From the NCBI GenBank assembly GCA_943326315.2, contig CALPSU020000101.1, positions 1-8,396 of the forward strand: DNA of 8,396 nt. Reading direction: 5' to 3'. The translations under genes were made by a program, and so were the position numbers. Of the stretch, positions 1 through 5,908 are shown one piece after another. Origin of the DNA: Chryseobacterium gleum (GTDB lineage Bacteria > Bacteroidota > Bacteroidia > Flavobacteriales_D > Crocinitomicaceae). Positions within the stretch are counted from its first letter, which is position 1, and every line of letters starts with the position of its first letter. A model generated the notes under the pieces. That model was given only the letters and a program-made list of their open reading frames with translations, was not told where the DNA came from and searched no databases.

Positions 1-218
1 GAAGCAGCAAAAAATGCTAATACGTGCTTAATGAAAAAACGCTCATCTTCTGTTAATTTATTTTCCCAATCAATTAAGTCAGGAGATAAATCAATCTCTT
101 CAGCAGTCCAGAAACTTGCTTCAGCTCTTTTGTAAAATGACCAAATGTCATCGTGTACAATTGGAAAGAGAACAAATCGACTATTATTTTTCTCTAAAAT
201 TGGTTCTGCGTGCGTCAT
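1..218 (-). CDS. nrdB: Ribonucleoside-diphosphate reductase small (beta) subunit, N-terminal part, cut by the window edge
   Basis: Class I ribonucleotide reductase beta subunit. It carries the di-metal/tyrosyl radical cofactor that is passed to NrdA to make deoxyribonucleotides in the cytoplasm. Only the first 72 codons plus two bases are present, starting at the ATG at 218-216 and open to the left edge. The translation contains SFYKRAEASFWTAEEIDLS (residues 27-45) followed by LTEDERFFIKHVLAFFAA (55-72), both hallmark segments of the family. The Asp at residue 43 corresponds to the first metal ligand (Asp84 in E. coli NrdB). The remaining ligands and the radical Tyr would lie beyond the edge. 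The WTAEEIDLS form resembles the short class Ia proteins common in Bacteroidota and eukaryotes. There is no Shine-Dalgarno sequence. It is transcribed away from comF across a 470-bp gap. The family call is secure; the subclass cannot be settled from this fragment. Confidence 0.93.
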   Translation of the reverse strand, partial: MTHAEPILEKNNSRFVLFPIVHDDIWSFYKRAEASFWTAEEIDLSPDLIDWENKLTEDERFFIKHVLAFFAA

Positions 219-252
219 TTTACTTTTTACTTTTATTCGATAAATATCCACA

Positions 253-274
253 GTAAGTTTTGTGAGAAACTTAC
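253..274. repeat. Perfect 8-bp inverted repeat in the nrdB upstream region
   Basis: GTAAGTTT (253-260), a six-base spacer TGTGAG, then AAACTTAC (267-274). The near edge is 35 bp upstream of the nrdB ATG. It could be an operator for a dimeric repressor or a short hairpin in the nrdB leader. It does not match the NrdR box consensus as I know it, and no T-run follows on the nrdB strand, so it is not a terminator. Function is inferred from position only. Confidence 0.45.
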
Positions 275-597
275 AATCTTCTCTAAATTCTAAACAAATT
301 GTGTGTCTTAAATGTTGGTTTATGAAATAACTTTTTACTAATTTATTTCTCCAAATTTCAGACTACAAAAATCGTCATTTTTCTCTGTTGTTACAAGGAA
401 AGAAATTCACAACTTCACAACCTTATTAACATTAAAACCTTCAATCCCTTTGTTTGCAAGCAAATAATGTATAAATATTACGTTACTAAAGATATTCACA
501 GTTATAAAATGTTACTTTGTCGATAAATAAATAAAATTCATCAATAGCTTGAATACAAAGATGTTTGAAATAATTACATAAAATTAGTGAAGTTTTT

Positions 598-605
598 TAT
601 CTTTG
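598..605 (+). promoter_or_regulatory. Candidate -7 promoter element for comF and the oxidoreductase gene
   Basis: TATCTTTG matches the Bacteroidota sigma-ABfrA -7 consensus TAnnTTTG exactly. A TTTG at the usual 19-bp spacing is absent (TACA at 575-578), so the -33 part is weak. Transcription would start near 610-613, giving a leader of about 77 nt before the comF ATG at 689. Confidence 0.5.
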
Positions 606-619
606 CCAAGATATATAAA

Positions 620-660
620 ATGTTGTTTTTAACATCAAAATGTGTATATGAATTTACACA
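620..660 (+). repeat. Two small inverted repeats in the presumed comF leader
   Basis: ATGTT (620-624) pairs with AACAT (631-635) across 6 nt. TGTGTA (641-646) pairs with TACACA (655-660) across 8 nt. If transcription starts near 611 both would be RNA hairpins between the cap-proximal end and the start codon. The stems are short and AT-rich, so chance is a real alternative. A C-rich patch, CCTCCCCACC (675-684), lies immediately before the start codon where a Shine-Dalgarno would normally be. Confidence 0.25.
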
Positions 661-688
661 CTAAAAATTAAATACCTCCCCACCTATA

Positions 689-1402
689 ATGCCTATTATT
701 AACTCGTTAAATCTCAAGAAAATTAAACAGGATATTATTCATTTAATATATCCTGAAACTTGTATAATTTGTCAAAATGAACTACTATCTCAAAAAAAAC
801 ATATCTGTTTATTCTGTCAAAATGAATTACAATATACTTACTTTGAAAGATTCATTGAGCCATCACCGCTAGATCAATTATTTTGGGGAAGAGTAAATAT
901 TAATTCAACTTATGCGTATGTATATTTCGAAAAAGGGAAAAATGTTCAACCAATACTTCATGCCTTAAAATACAAAAACAAACCTGAAATTGGAGAAACA
1001 TTAGGTGTATTAATTGGAGAAAAAATAAAAGACTTACCTTCTTTCCAAAATATTGATGCATTAATTCCAGTGCCAATACACCCAAAAAAGAAATTCACAA
1101 GAGGATATAATCAAAGTGAAAAAATTGCAGACGGAATATCATCAATATTAAAAATTCCAGTAATCCCTGACTTTATTGAAAGTTTAAAACAGACACCAAG
1201 CCAAACAAATAAAAATAGATTTAAGCGATGGGATAATGTTGCAACAAAATTTAGTATAAAAAATGATATAAAATTAAATCATATTGCAATTGTAGATGAT
1301 GTTATTACCACCGGAGCAACATTGGAAGCCATAATTAAAGTAATCCTAGAAAATAATCCCGAAATTCGCATAAGTATTATGAGTTTAGCAATTACAAAGT
1401 AA
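689..1402 (+). CDS. comF: ComF family phosphoribosyltransferase-like protein
   Basis: ComF-type protein of 237 residues, a usual length for the family. In transformable bacteria ComF acts in the cytoplasm in handling incoming single-stranded DNA; its exact chemistry is unsettled, and many non-transformable bacteria carry it too. Visible parts in order: an N-terminal zinc-ribbon-like set of cysteines, CIIC (25-28) and CLFC (40-43); the ComF signature around HALKYKNKPEIGETLG (91-106); PVPIHPKKKFTRGYNQSEKI (127-146); and the PRPP-binding loop IAIVDDVITTGATL (199-212). The ATG at 689 is chosen because the zinc region follows at the normal distance; no Shine-Dalgarno precedes it. Its stop overlaps the start of the oxidoreductase by one base (TAATG), which suggests translational coupling. 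The family call is firm; a role in DNA uptake here is inferred from family only. Confidence 0.93.
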   Translation: MPIINSLNLKKIKQDIIHLIYPETCIICQNELLSQKKHICLFCQNELQYTYFERFIEPSPLDQLFWGRVNINSTYAYVYFEKGKNVQPILHALKYKNKPEIGETLGVLIGEKIKDLPSFQNIDALIPVPIHPKKKFTRGYNQSEKIADGISSILKIPVIPDFIESLKQTPSQTNKNRFKRWDNVATKFSIKNDIKLNHIAIVDDVITTGATLEAIIKVILENNPEIRISIMSLAITK

Positions 1403-2472
1403 TGGAGGAAAATAATTCAGACAAATTAATTAAAGAGTTTTTAATTGTTGGCGCAGGATTGTCAGGTATTTGCATGGCGATTCATCTAATAAAAAAAGGA
1501 CACAAAATTAGACTTATTGATAGTGGTGAAAATTTTAGTTCTAAAATTGCAGCTGGTCAAATTAATCCGCTTGTTTTCAGAAGAATGACAAAATCTTGGA
1601 GAGTAGATGAATTCTTACCTTATGCGGAAAATTTTTATACTGATTTAGGAATCGATACAAATACAAATATATATTATCCTATACAAATTCGTAGAATGTT
1701 TTCATCGTCACATGAAAAAGTAATGTGGCTTGAAAAACAAAATAGAGATGGATTTTCAGATTATTTAGAAACAATTACAGAAGAAGATGACAATTACAAT
1801 TTAGCTCAAAATGATTTTGGATCAGGAAGAATTAAAAAGTCATCCTATGTTAATGCAATTGATTTTTTAGAAGCTGGTAAAAAATGGATTTCAAAAAGAG
1901 GTGATATTGAAACTGAAAAAATGGATTATGCAACAATAAATCCGACAGATTCAATATATAAGAATAAGAAATATGATTTTATCCTTTTTTGTGAAGGTTC
2001 TCAAAATTCAGATAATCCATGGTTTAATCAATTTATTATAGAGCATACTAAAGGAGAAGTTCTAACAATAAAATCGACAGAAATTTCACAAAATGAATCT
2101 CTCAATAGAAAATGCTTTCTTTTACCAGTTGGGGGAAATCTTTTTCGTTTAGGTGCAACTTATATCTGGAATACTCCTGAAAGAAGTATAACTGAGGAAG
2201 GTAAAAATGATTTATTAGAAAAAATTAAACTTCTGACATATAAACCATTTGAAGTTGTTGATCAAAAAGCTGGTATTCGTCCGACAACTCCAGATAGAAG
2301 GCCTATAATTGGTAAACATCCAAATTTTAATAATCTACTTATATTTAATGGTTTAGGAACAAAGGGGTATTTAATGGCACCTCTATTAGCAAAGGAATTT
2401 TCTGATTATCTAGAAAATAAAGGTGAGTTAGATAAAGAAGTTCGAATTGAAAGACTTTTAAAAAAACAATAA
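1402..2472 (+). CDS. FAD-dependent oxidoreductase, DAO (D-amino acid oxidase-like) family
   Basis: A 356-residue flavoprotein of the DAO/GR2 superfamily, presumably cytoplasmic. The N-terminal Rossmann motif FLIVGAGLSGICMAIHL (13-29, GxGxxG at 17-22) ends in the acidic Asp40 expected to bind the ADP ribose. AAGQINPLVFRR (50-61) follows, then a variable middle substrate domain. The C-terminal FAD-contact segment is AGIRPTTPDRRPIIGKHP (290-307), followed by FNGLGTKGYLMAPLLAKEF (315-333). That ending resembles glycine oxidase, sarcosine oxidase and the MnmC oxidase domain, but no methyltransferase domain is attached. It starts inside the comF stop codon, so it is almost certainly cotranscribed and coupled. 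No sequence feature identifies the substrate; amine or amino-acid oxidation is the family expectation, not something visible here. Confidence 0.85.
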   Translation: MEENNSDKLIKEFLIVGAGLSGICMAIHLIKKGHKIRLIDSGENFSSKIAAGQINPLVFRRMTKSWRVDEFLPYAENFYTDLGIDTNTNIYYPIQIRRMFSSSHEKVMWLEKQNRDGFSDYLETITEEDDNYNLAQNDFGSGRIKKSSYVNAIDFLEAGKKWISKRGDIETEKMDYATINPTDSIYKNKKYDFILFCEGSQNSDNPWFNQFIIEHTKGEVLTIKSTEISQNESLNRKCFLLPVGGNLFRLGATYIWNTPERSITEEGKNDLLEKIKLLTYKPFEVVDQKAGIRPTTPDRRPIIGKHPNFNNLLIFNGLGTKGYLMAPLLAKEFSDYLENKGELDKEVRIERLLKKQ

Positions 2473-2481
2473 TTACATGCA

Positions 2482-2513
2482 TAAAAAAACAGCGCCTATA
2501 AATAGACGCTGTT
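2482..2513 (-). terminator. Intrinsic terminator of recA, between convergent genes
   Basis: The arms are AACAGCG (2488-2494) and CGCTGTT (2507-2513), extended inward past one mismatch by CTA/TAG around a TAAA loop. On the - strand the stem runs straight into seven Ts (complement of 2483-2489), the layout of a Rho-independent terminator 16 nt after the recA stop. On the + strand no T-run follows, though the hairpin could still act weakly for the oxidoreductase transcript. Confidence 0.8.
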
Positions 2514-2528
2514 CTTAACGATATGCAA

Positions 2529-3563
2529 TTATTCTTGTTCCAACATTGGAACAACTGTTCCAGGTGTAGCAAGAGCACTTTTAATCTTAAGTTCCAATTC
2601 TAACATCAACTCAGGATTATCTAATATTAATTGTTTAACAGAGTCTCTTCCTTGTCCTAATCTTGTTTCTCCATAAGAAAACCAAGAACCGCTTTTCTTT
2701 ACTATATTTAACTCAACTCCTAAGTCAACAATTTCACCAACTTTAGAAATTCCTCCTCCATACATGATGTCAAATTCAGCTTTACGGAATGGGGGAGCTA
2801 ATTTATTTTTAACCACTTTGACTTTTACACGATTTCCAATAATTTCATCTCCATCTTTAATTTGACTAGCTCTTCTAATATCAATTCGAACAGATGCATA
2901 AAATTTCAAAGCATTACCTCCAGTTGTTGTTTCTGGATTACCAAACATTACTCCAATTTTTTCACGTAATTGATTAATAAAAATACAACAAGTACCTGCT
3001 TTATTAATAGAACCCGTTAATTTACGCAATGCTTTCGACATCAATCGAGCTTGTAAACCCATTTGAGAATCACCCATTTCACCTTCAATTTCTGCTTTTG
3101 GAGTTAGGGCTGCAACAGAGTCAATAACTACTAAATCGACCGCTCCAGAACGGATTAAATTATCCGCAATTTCTAAGGCTTGTTCACCATTATCTGGTTG
3201 AGAGATCAATAAATTACCTATATCTACTCCTAATTTTTGAGCATAAAATTGATCAAAAGCATGTTCCGCATCTATGAAAGCTGCAATTCCACCATTTTTT
3301 TGACACTCTGCAATAGCATGAATTGCTAAAGTTGTTTTACCTGAAGATTCTGGTCCGTATATTTCTACTACTCTTCCTTTTGGAAAACCATTAATGCCTA
3401 ACGCTAAATCCAACGTAATTGAACCAGTTTGAATAACTTCAATATCTGTTAAAGGAGCATCTCCTAATTTCATTACGGTGCCTTTACCATATGCCTTATC
3501 AAGCTTTTCCATTGTTAATTGAAGAGCTTTTAATTTGTCTGCGTTTACTTCTTTAACTGCCAT
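2529..3563 (-). CDS. recA: Recombinase RecA
   Basis: ATP-dependent strand-exchange protein for homologous recombination and DNA-damage response, cytoplasmic, forming filaments on single-stranded DNA. The 344 residues cover the whole protein. The Walker A motif is GPESSGKT (70-77). EHAFDQFYAQKLGVD (100-114) is the Bacteroidota form of the subunit-contact segment. The Walker B strand is VDLVVIDS (142-149). Loop L1 is around EIEGEMGDSQMGLQARLM (158-175) and loop L2 around QLREKIGVMFGNPETTTGGN (198-217). The ATP-cap and C-terminal domain are intact, and the tail ends LEQE, shorter and less acidic than in E. coli. The ATG at 3563 fits the usual N-terminus; the leader before it is A-rich without a Shine-Dalgarno. 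It lies 126 bp downstream of bcp on the same strand, with its own candidate promoter region and a good terminator, so it is probably monocistronic. Confidence 0.98.
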   Translation of the reverse strand: MAVKEVNADKLKALQLTMEKLDKAYGKGTVMKLGDAPLTDIEVIQTGSITLDLALGINGFPKGRVVEIYGPESSGKTTLAIHAIAECQKNGGIAAFIDAEHAFDQFYAQKLGVDIGNLLISQPDNGEQALEIADNLIRSGAVDLVVIDSVAALTPKAEIEGEMGDSQMGLQARLMSKALRKLTGSINKAGTCCIFINQLREKIGVMFGNPETTTGGNALKFYASVRIDIRRASQIKDGDEIIGNRVKVKVVKNKLAPPFRKAEFDIMYGGGISKVGEIVDLGVELNIVKKSGSWFSYGETRLGQGRDSVKQLILDNPELMLELELKIKSALATPGTVVPMLEQE

Positions 3564-3578
3564 ATCGTTTTTGTTTTA

Positions 3579-3618
3579 TTTCGAAAAAAGATGATCGTTA
3601 GCATCCAATATTTCGAAA
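3579..3618. repeat. Twin ATTTCGAAA palindromes upstream of recA
   Basis: The palindrome TTTCGAAA occurs at 3579-3586 and again at 3611-3618, each preceded by an A on the + strand. The copies are 32 bp apart, about three helical turns, and lie 16 and 48 bp upstream of the recA start. Two same-face copies of one palindrome near a recA start make a plausible repressor or activator site, possibly linked to the damage response. No known regulator is identified from sequence, and TTTCGAAA is not unlikely in AT-rich DNA. Confidence 0.4.
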
Positions 3619-3646
3619 GATTAATAGTATGTTTTTGTTTTAACTT

Positions 3647-3670
3647 CTACAAAGATGTAGCTGTTACTAC
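3647..3670 (-). promoter_or_regulatory. Candidate recA promoter -7 element inside overlapping inverted repeats
   Basis: On the - strand CATCTTTG (3657-3650) differs from the TAnnTTTG -7 consensus at one base. It would start transcription near 3643, giving a leader of about 80 nt. It is embedded in CTACA-AAGA-TGTAG (3647-3660), and the GTAG arm can alternatively pair with CTAC at 3667-3670 across CTGTTA. No TTTG is found 19 bp upstream. The assignment rests on position and one partial motif. Confidence 0.35.
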
Positions 3671-3689
3671 GTAATCTATTTATGTTTAT

Positions 3690-4166
3690 CTAAATATTTT
3701 TAAATAAATCTAGAATTTCTTCAGCATGAGCTTTTGTTTGAGGCTTATCGATAATTCCAACAATTACTCCATGCTCATTTATAAGAAAAGTTGTTCTATG
3801 AATTCCATCGTAGATTTTACCCATAAATTTTTTCTCCCCCCAAACACCAAATGATTTAATCACCGATAAATCTTCATCCGCTAAGAGAGGAAAAGGTATT
3901 TGCTGTTTTTCAATGAAATTAAGATGAGACTTTTCATTATCAGCACTAACTCCGATAATTTGAATACCTTGTTTTAAAAGGGTAGAATAGTTATCTCTAA
4001 TATTACATGCTTGAGCAATACAGCCAGGAGTCTGATCTTTTGGATAAAAATAAATTACCCATTTTTTACCTTGAAAATCGGATGAACTAATAGAATTTCC
4101 ATTTTGATCTTTTGATGTAAAAGATGGGGAAACATCTCCTACTTTTAAAAATTTTAAACTGCTCAT
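3690..4166 (-). CDS. bcp: Thioredoxin-dependent thiol peroxidase (BCP/PrxQ-type peroxiredoxin)
   Basis: A cytoplasmic peroxiredoxin of 158 residues that reduces hydrogen peroxide and organic hydroperoxides using thioredoxin. The thioredoxin-fold segment VIYFYPKDQTPGC (37-49) places the peroxidatic cysteine at 49; Cys54, five residues later, is the resolving cysteine typical of alpha-type PrxQ/BCP. GVSADNEKSHLNF (72-84), PFPLLADED (91-99) and the conserved Arg in GIHRTTFLI (121-129, Arg124) complete the fold. The catalytic loop reads TPGCIAQAC where most BCPs have TPGCTTEAC; both cysteines are kept, so activity is expected. It has a consensus promoter just upstream and sits codirectionally before recA, with room for separate control. 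Confidence 0.95.
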   Translation of the reverse strand: MSSLKFLKVGDVSPSFTSKDQNGNSISSSDFQGKKWVIYFYPKDQTPGCIAQACNIRDNYSTLLKQGIQIIGVSADNEKSHLNFIEKQQIPFPLLADEDLSVIKSFGVWGEKKFMGKIYDGIHRTTFLINEHGVIVGIIDKPQTKAHAEEILDLFKNI

Positions 4167-4197
4167 TATTTAAACATTTAATTGACGAATTATTAAT

Positions 4198-4228
4198 CAA
4201 ATATAAAACGAATATTTTAATTAGCAAA
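4198..4228 (-). promoter_or_regulatory. Consensus Bacteroidota promoter of bcp
   Basis: On the - strand the -33 element TTTG (4228-4225) is separated by exactly 19 bp from the -7 element TATATTTG (4205-4198), a full match to TTTG-N19-TAnnTTTG of the Bacteroidota primary sigma factor. Transcription would begin near 4190-4193, leaving a leader of about 25 nt before the bcp ATG at 4166. This is the best promoter in the window and supports the phylum assignment. Confidence 0.8.
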
Positions 4229-4307
4229 TGAAAATTTAATTATTTATGAAAAAATTAAATGAGAAGAATGAAAAAATGAGTTAAAATAAGGGTTGTAGAG
4301 AAAATAA

Positions 4308-4349
4308 AAAGAGTTAAAAAAATATTATCTCATCCATTTCTTAACTCTT
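4308..4349 (-). terminator. Possible terminator of the metF unit, overlapping the 3' end of the exported-protein gene
   Basis: AAGAGTTAA (4309-4317) and TTAACTCTT (4341-4349) form a perfect 9-bp inverted repeat with a 23-nt AT-rich loop. On the - strand the stem is followed by a T-rich stretch (TTTATTTTC). The upstream arm lies inside the last codons of the gene that ends at 4325. The stem is AT-rich and the loop long, so termination would be weak. Confidence 0.35.
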
Positions 4350-4861
4350 CTTGCTGTTTTTTTACGAAAACGTTTTAATACAATATCTCTTGAGCTTACA
4401 TTGCCACATTTAATAATGTCAGTTCCCATAAATTGTCCTTCCCGATAAAAAGTAAATTCAAAACTAACGGAAACTGTTTCGTCACGGTATAATGGAAACA
4501 AATGTCCTGTAGCTAAAGCTGTTTTAAAATTATCATGGTTTTTAGCTAATCTAAATTTTTTATCAAAACCTCTTACTGAAATAGTCATATACGTATCAAT
4601 CCCTTTCGAAGCTACTATCTTATTAATAGAATCTTCTGATAATTGAAGGATATCTCCTCCAATTTTTAATATGTTTAAGGATGGTATTGATTTAACACCA
4701 GCATTCGTTAATATTTCAGTTAATGCAATCTCGATAGAATAACGGTCATCAGCTTTATCTAATTGCCCTATTATTAATGCATTATTTAAATGCAAACCTT
4801 TCGTTTGAGAAAATGAAAAAAAATTGATGCTTATAAAAAGTAAAAAGATAATCTGTTTCAT
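4325..4861 (-). CDS. Exported protein of unknown function with a basic C-terminal tail
   Basis: I do not recognise a characterised family; conserved uncharacterised relatives in flavobacteria are likely. I chose the ATG at 4861 because it opens a clear Sec signal peptide, MKQIIFLLFISINFFSFSQ, with a cleavage site around residues 17-19. A longer reading from 4948 would put 29 unrelated residues in front and overlap metF. The result is 178 residues. No lipobox cysteine is present, so the mature protein is probably periplasmic rather than a lipoprotein. The mature part starts with NNALIIGQLDKADDRYSIEI and seems to alternate short helices and strands. The last 18 residues hold ten Lys or Arg. It begins 13 bp after the metF stop and is probably cotranscribed, though a functional tie to folate metabolism is not evident. 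Confidence 0.75.
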   Translation of the reverse strand: MKQIIFLLFISINFFSFSQTKGLHLNNALIIGQLDKADDRYSIEIALTEILTNAGVKSIPSLNILKIGGDILQLSEDSINKIVASKGIDTYMTISVRGFDKKFRLAKNHDNFKTALATGHLFPLYRDETVSVSFEFTFYREGQFMGTDIIKCGNVSSRDIVLKRFRKKTARRVKKWMR

Positions 4862-4874
4862 AAATATTGAAAAA

Positions 4875-5825
4875 TTAAAATATTTCCTTTGCAATTGATT
4901 GAACGGAATATGAATTTCCCATGGAATAAAAATGAATACATGGTACATTAGCAGCTTTCAATTCTTTAGATTGAGAAATTCCCCATTCAATTCCTAACTG
5001 CTCGACCTGTTTATTATCCTTGCATTTTAATAATTCTTTGGATAAATCTTCCGGATAATCAATATGAAAAAACTTAGGTAAAAAAGAAATATGCGATAAA
5101 TTTTTAATTGGTTTTAAACCTGGTATAATTGGAACATTTATTCCAACAGCTCTACAAGCATCAACGAAAGCAAAAAATTTACTGTTATCAAAAAACATTT
5201 GAGTTACAATATACTCTGCTCCTGCATCCACTTTTGCTTTTAGATATTGTAAATCTGTAGATAAATTCATTGCTTCAAAATGCTTTTCAGGATAACCAGC
5301 AGCTCCTATACAAAAATCCGTTGGTGCCAATTGAATATCATCCATCATGTAATTACCTTCATTCATTGCTTTAACTTGTCTAATTAAATCAACAGCAAAT
5401 TCATGACCGTCTTCATGAGGACGAAAATTAGATTCAGTTTTAATAGAATCTCCTCGTAAAGCTAAAACATTATCAATTCCTAAAAATTGCAAATCAATCA
5501 ATGCATTTTCAGTTTCTTCTTTACTAAATCCTCCACAAATAAGATGAGGAACTGCATCTACTTGATATTTATTCATAATAGCAGCACAAATACCTACAGT
5601 ACCTGGTCGTTTACGTATAGCTATCTTTTCCAATAAACCTCTTTCTCTTTCTTTATAAATATACTCTTCTCTATGGTATGTAACATTTACAAAACGAGGC
5701 TTAAATTCCATCAATGGGTCTATTCCATCATAAATTGATTGAATACTTTTACCCTTTAATGGGGGAAGAATCTCAATTGAAAATAAAGTTTCTTTGGATT
5801 GTTGTAAATGATCTGTTATTTTCAT
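4875..5825 (-). CDS. metF: 5,10-methylenetetrahydrofolate reductase
   Basis: Flavoenzyme that reduces 5,10-methylene-THF to 5-methyl-THF, the methyl donor for methionine synthesis; cytoplasmic beta/alpha barrel. At 316 residues it has the usual bacterial MetF length and lacks the regulatory domain of the eukaryotic enzyme. Landmarks: SIEILPP (16-22) with the catalytic Glu18 (Glu28 in E. coli); NVTYH (47-51); ALRGD (122-126) with the flavin-tuning Asp126; FCIGAAGYPEKH (171-182); YIVTQMFFD (205-213) with the folate-contacting Gln209; GLKPI (236-240); and the closing HFYSM (298-302). All key residues are present. The ATG at 5825 lies about 20 bp after a consensus -7 element. The exported-protein gene follows 13 bp downstream. 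Confidence 0.96.
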   Translation of the reverse strand: MKITDHLQQSKETLFSIEILPPLKGKSIQSIYDGIDPLMEFKPRFVNVTYHREEYIYKERERGLLEKIAIRKRPGTVGICAAIMNKYQVDAVPHLICGGFSKEETENALIDLQFLGIDNVLALRGDSIKTESNFRPHEDGHEFAVDLIRQVKAMNEGNYMMDDIQLAPTDFCIGAAGYPEKHFEAMNLSTDLQYLKAKVDAGAEYIVTQMFFDNSKFFAFVDACRAVGINVPIIPGLKPIKNLSHISFLPKFFHIDYPEDLSKELLKCKDNKQVEQLGIEWGISQSKELKAANVPCIHFYSMGNSYSVQSIAKEIF

Positions 5826-5845
5826 TATATGCTTAAATTGTTCCG

Positions 5846-5853
5846 CAAAGATA
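5846..5853 (-). promoter_or_regulatory. Candidate -7 promoter element of metF
   Basis: On the - strand TATCTTTG (5853-5846) matches TAnnTTTG exactly. At 19-bp spacing the -33 position reads CTTT rather than TTTG, within a T-rich tract. Transcription would start near 5840, giving a leader of only about 15 nt before the metF ATG at 5825. Confidence 0.6.
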
Positions 5854-5868
5854 CATTAATATAAATCT

Positions 5869-5908
5869 TAAAAAAGAAATTGATTAGTCTATTTAATGAA
5901 TAGATTAA
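5869..5908 (-). terminator. Possible weak terminator at the ispD stop codon
   Basis: TCTATT (5888-5893) and AATAGA (5899-5904) flank a five-base loop, extended past one mismatch by TTA/TAA (5884-5886 and 5906-5908). On the - strand the stem is followed after a few bases by TTTCTTTTTT (5878-5869). The stem is AT-rich and includes the ispD stop codon at 5891-5889. It would separate ispD from metF, which has its own -7 element downstream. Confidence 0.4.

Larger units (their letters stand above)
219..688. other. Divergent intergenic region between nrdB and comF, no gene seen
   Basis: This 470-bp AT-rich stretch separates two divergent starts and should hold both promoters. I see no ORF with protein-like composition and no tRNA or recognisable riboswitch. 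It contains an 8-bp inverted repeat 35 bp upstream of the nrdB start (253-274), a TAnnTTTG element facing comF (598-605), small inverted repeats in the presumed comF leader (620-660), and two 8-of-9 matches to the DnaA box TTATNCACA (244-252 and 492-500). No consensus -7 element facing nrdB was found. The nearest is CATCTTTG on the - strand at 562-555, which would imply a leader of over 300 nt. Confidence 0.7.

Noticed and set aside
555..562. CATCTTTG on the - strand as the nrdB promoter
   Set aside because: One mismatch from the -7 consensus, no -33 element at 19 bp, and it would imply a leader of over 300 nt.
900..1085. A 61-codon open frame on the - strand inside comF
   Set aside because: It lies antisense within a confidently identified gene, has no promoter or family resemblance, and is a shadow of the comF codons.
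2345..2578. A 77-codon open frame on the - strand across the oxidoreductase end and recA end
   Set aside because: It overlaps both convergent genes and the recA terminator hairpin; its composition is not protein-like.
4862..4948. A longer N-terminus for the exported protein starting at 4948
   Set aside because: It would add 29 residues before an otherwise perfect signal peptide and overlap metF by 74 bp; the start at 4861 is far more natural.
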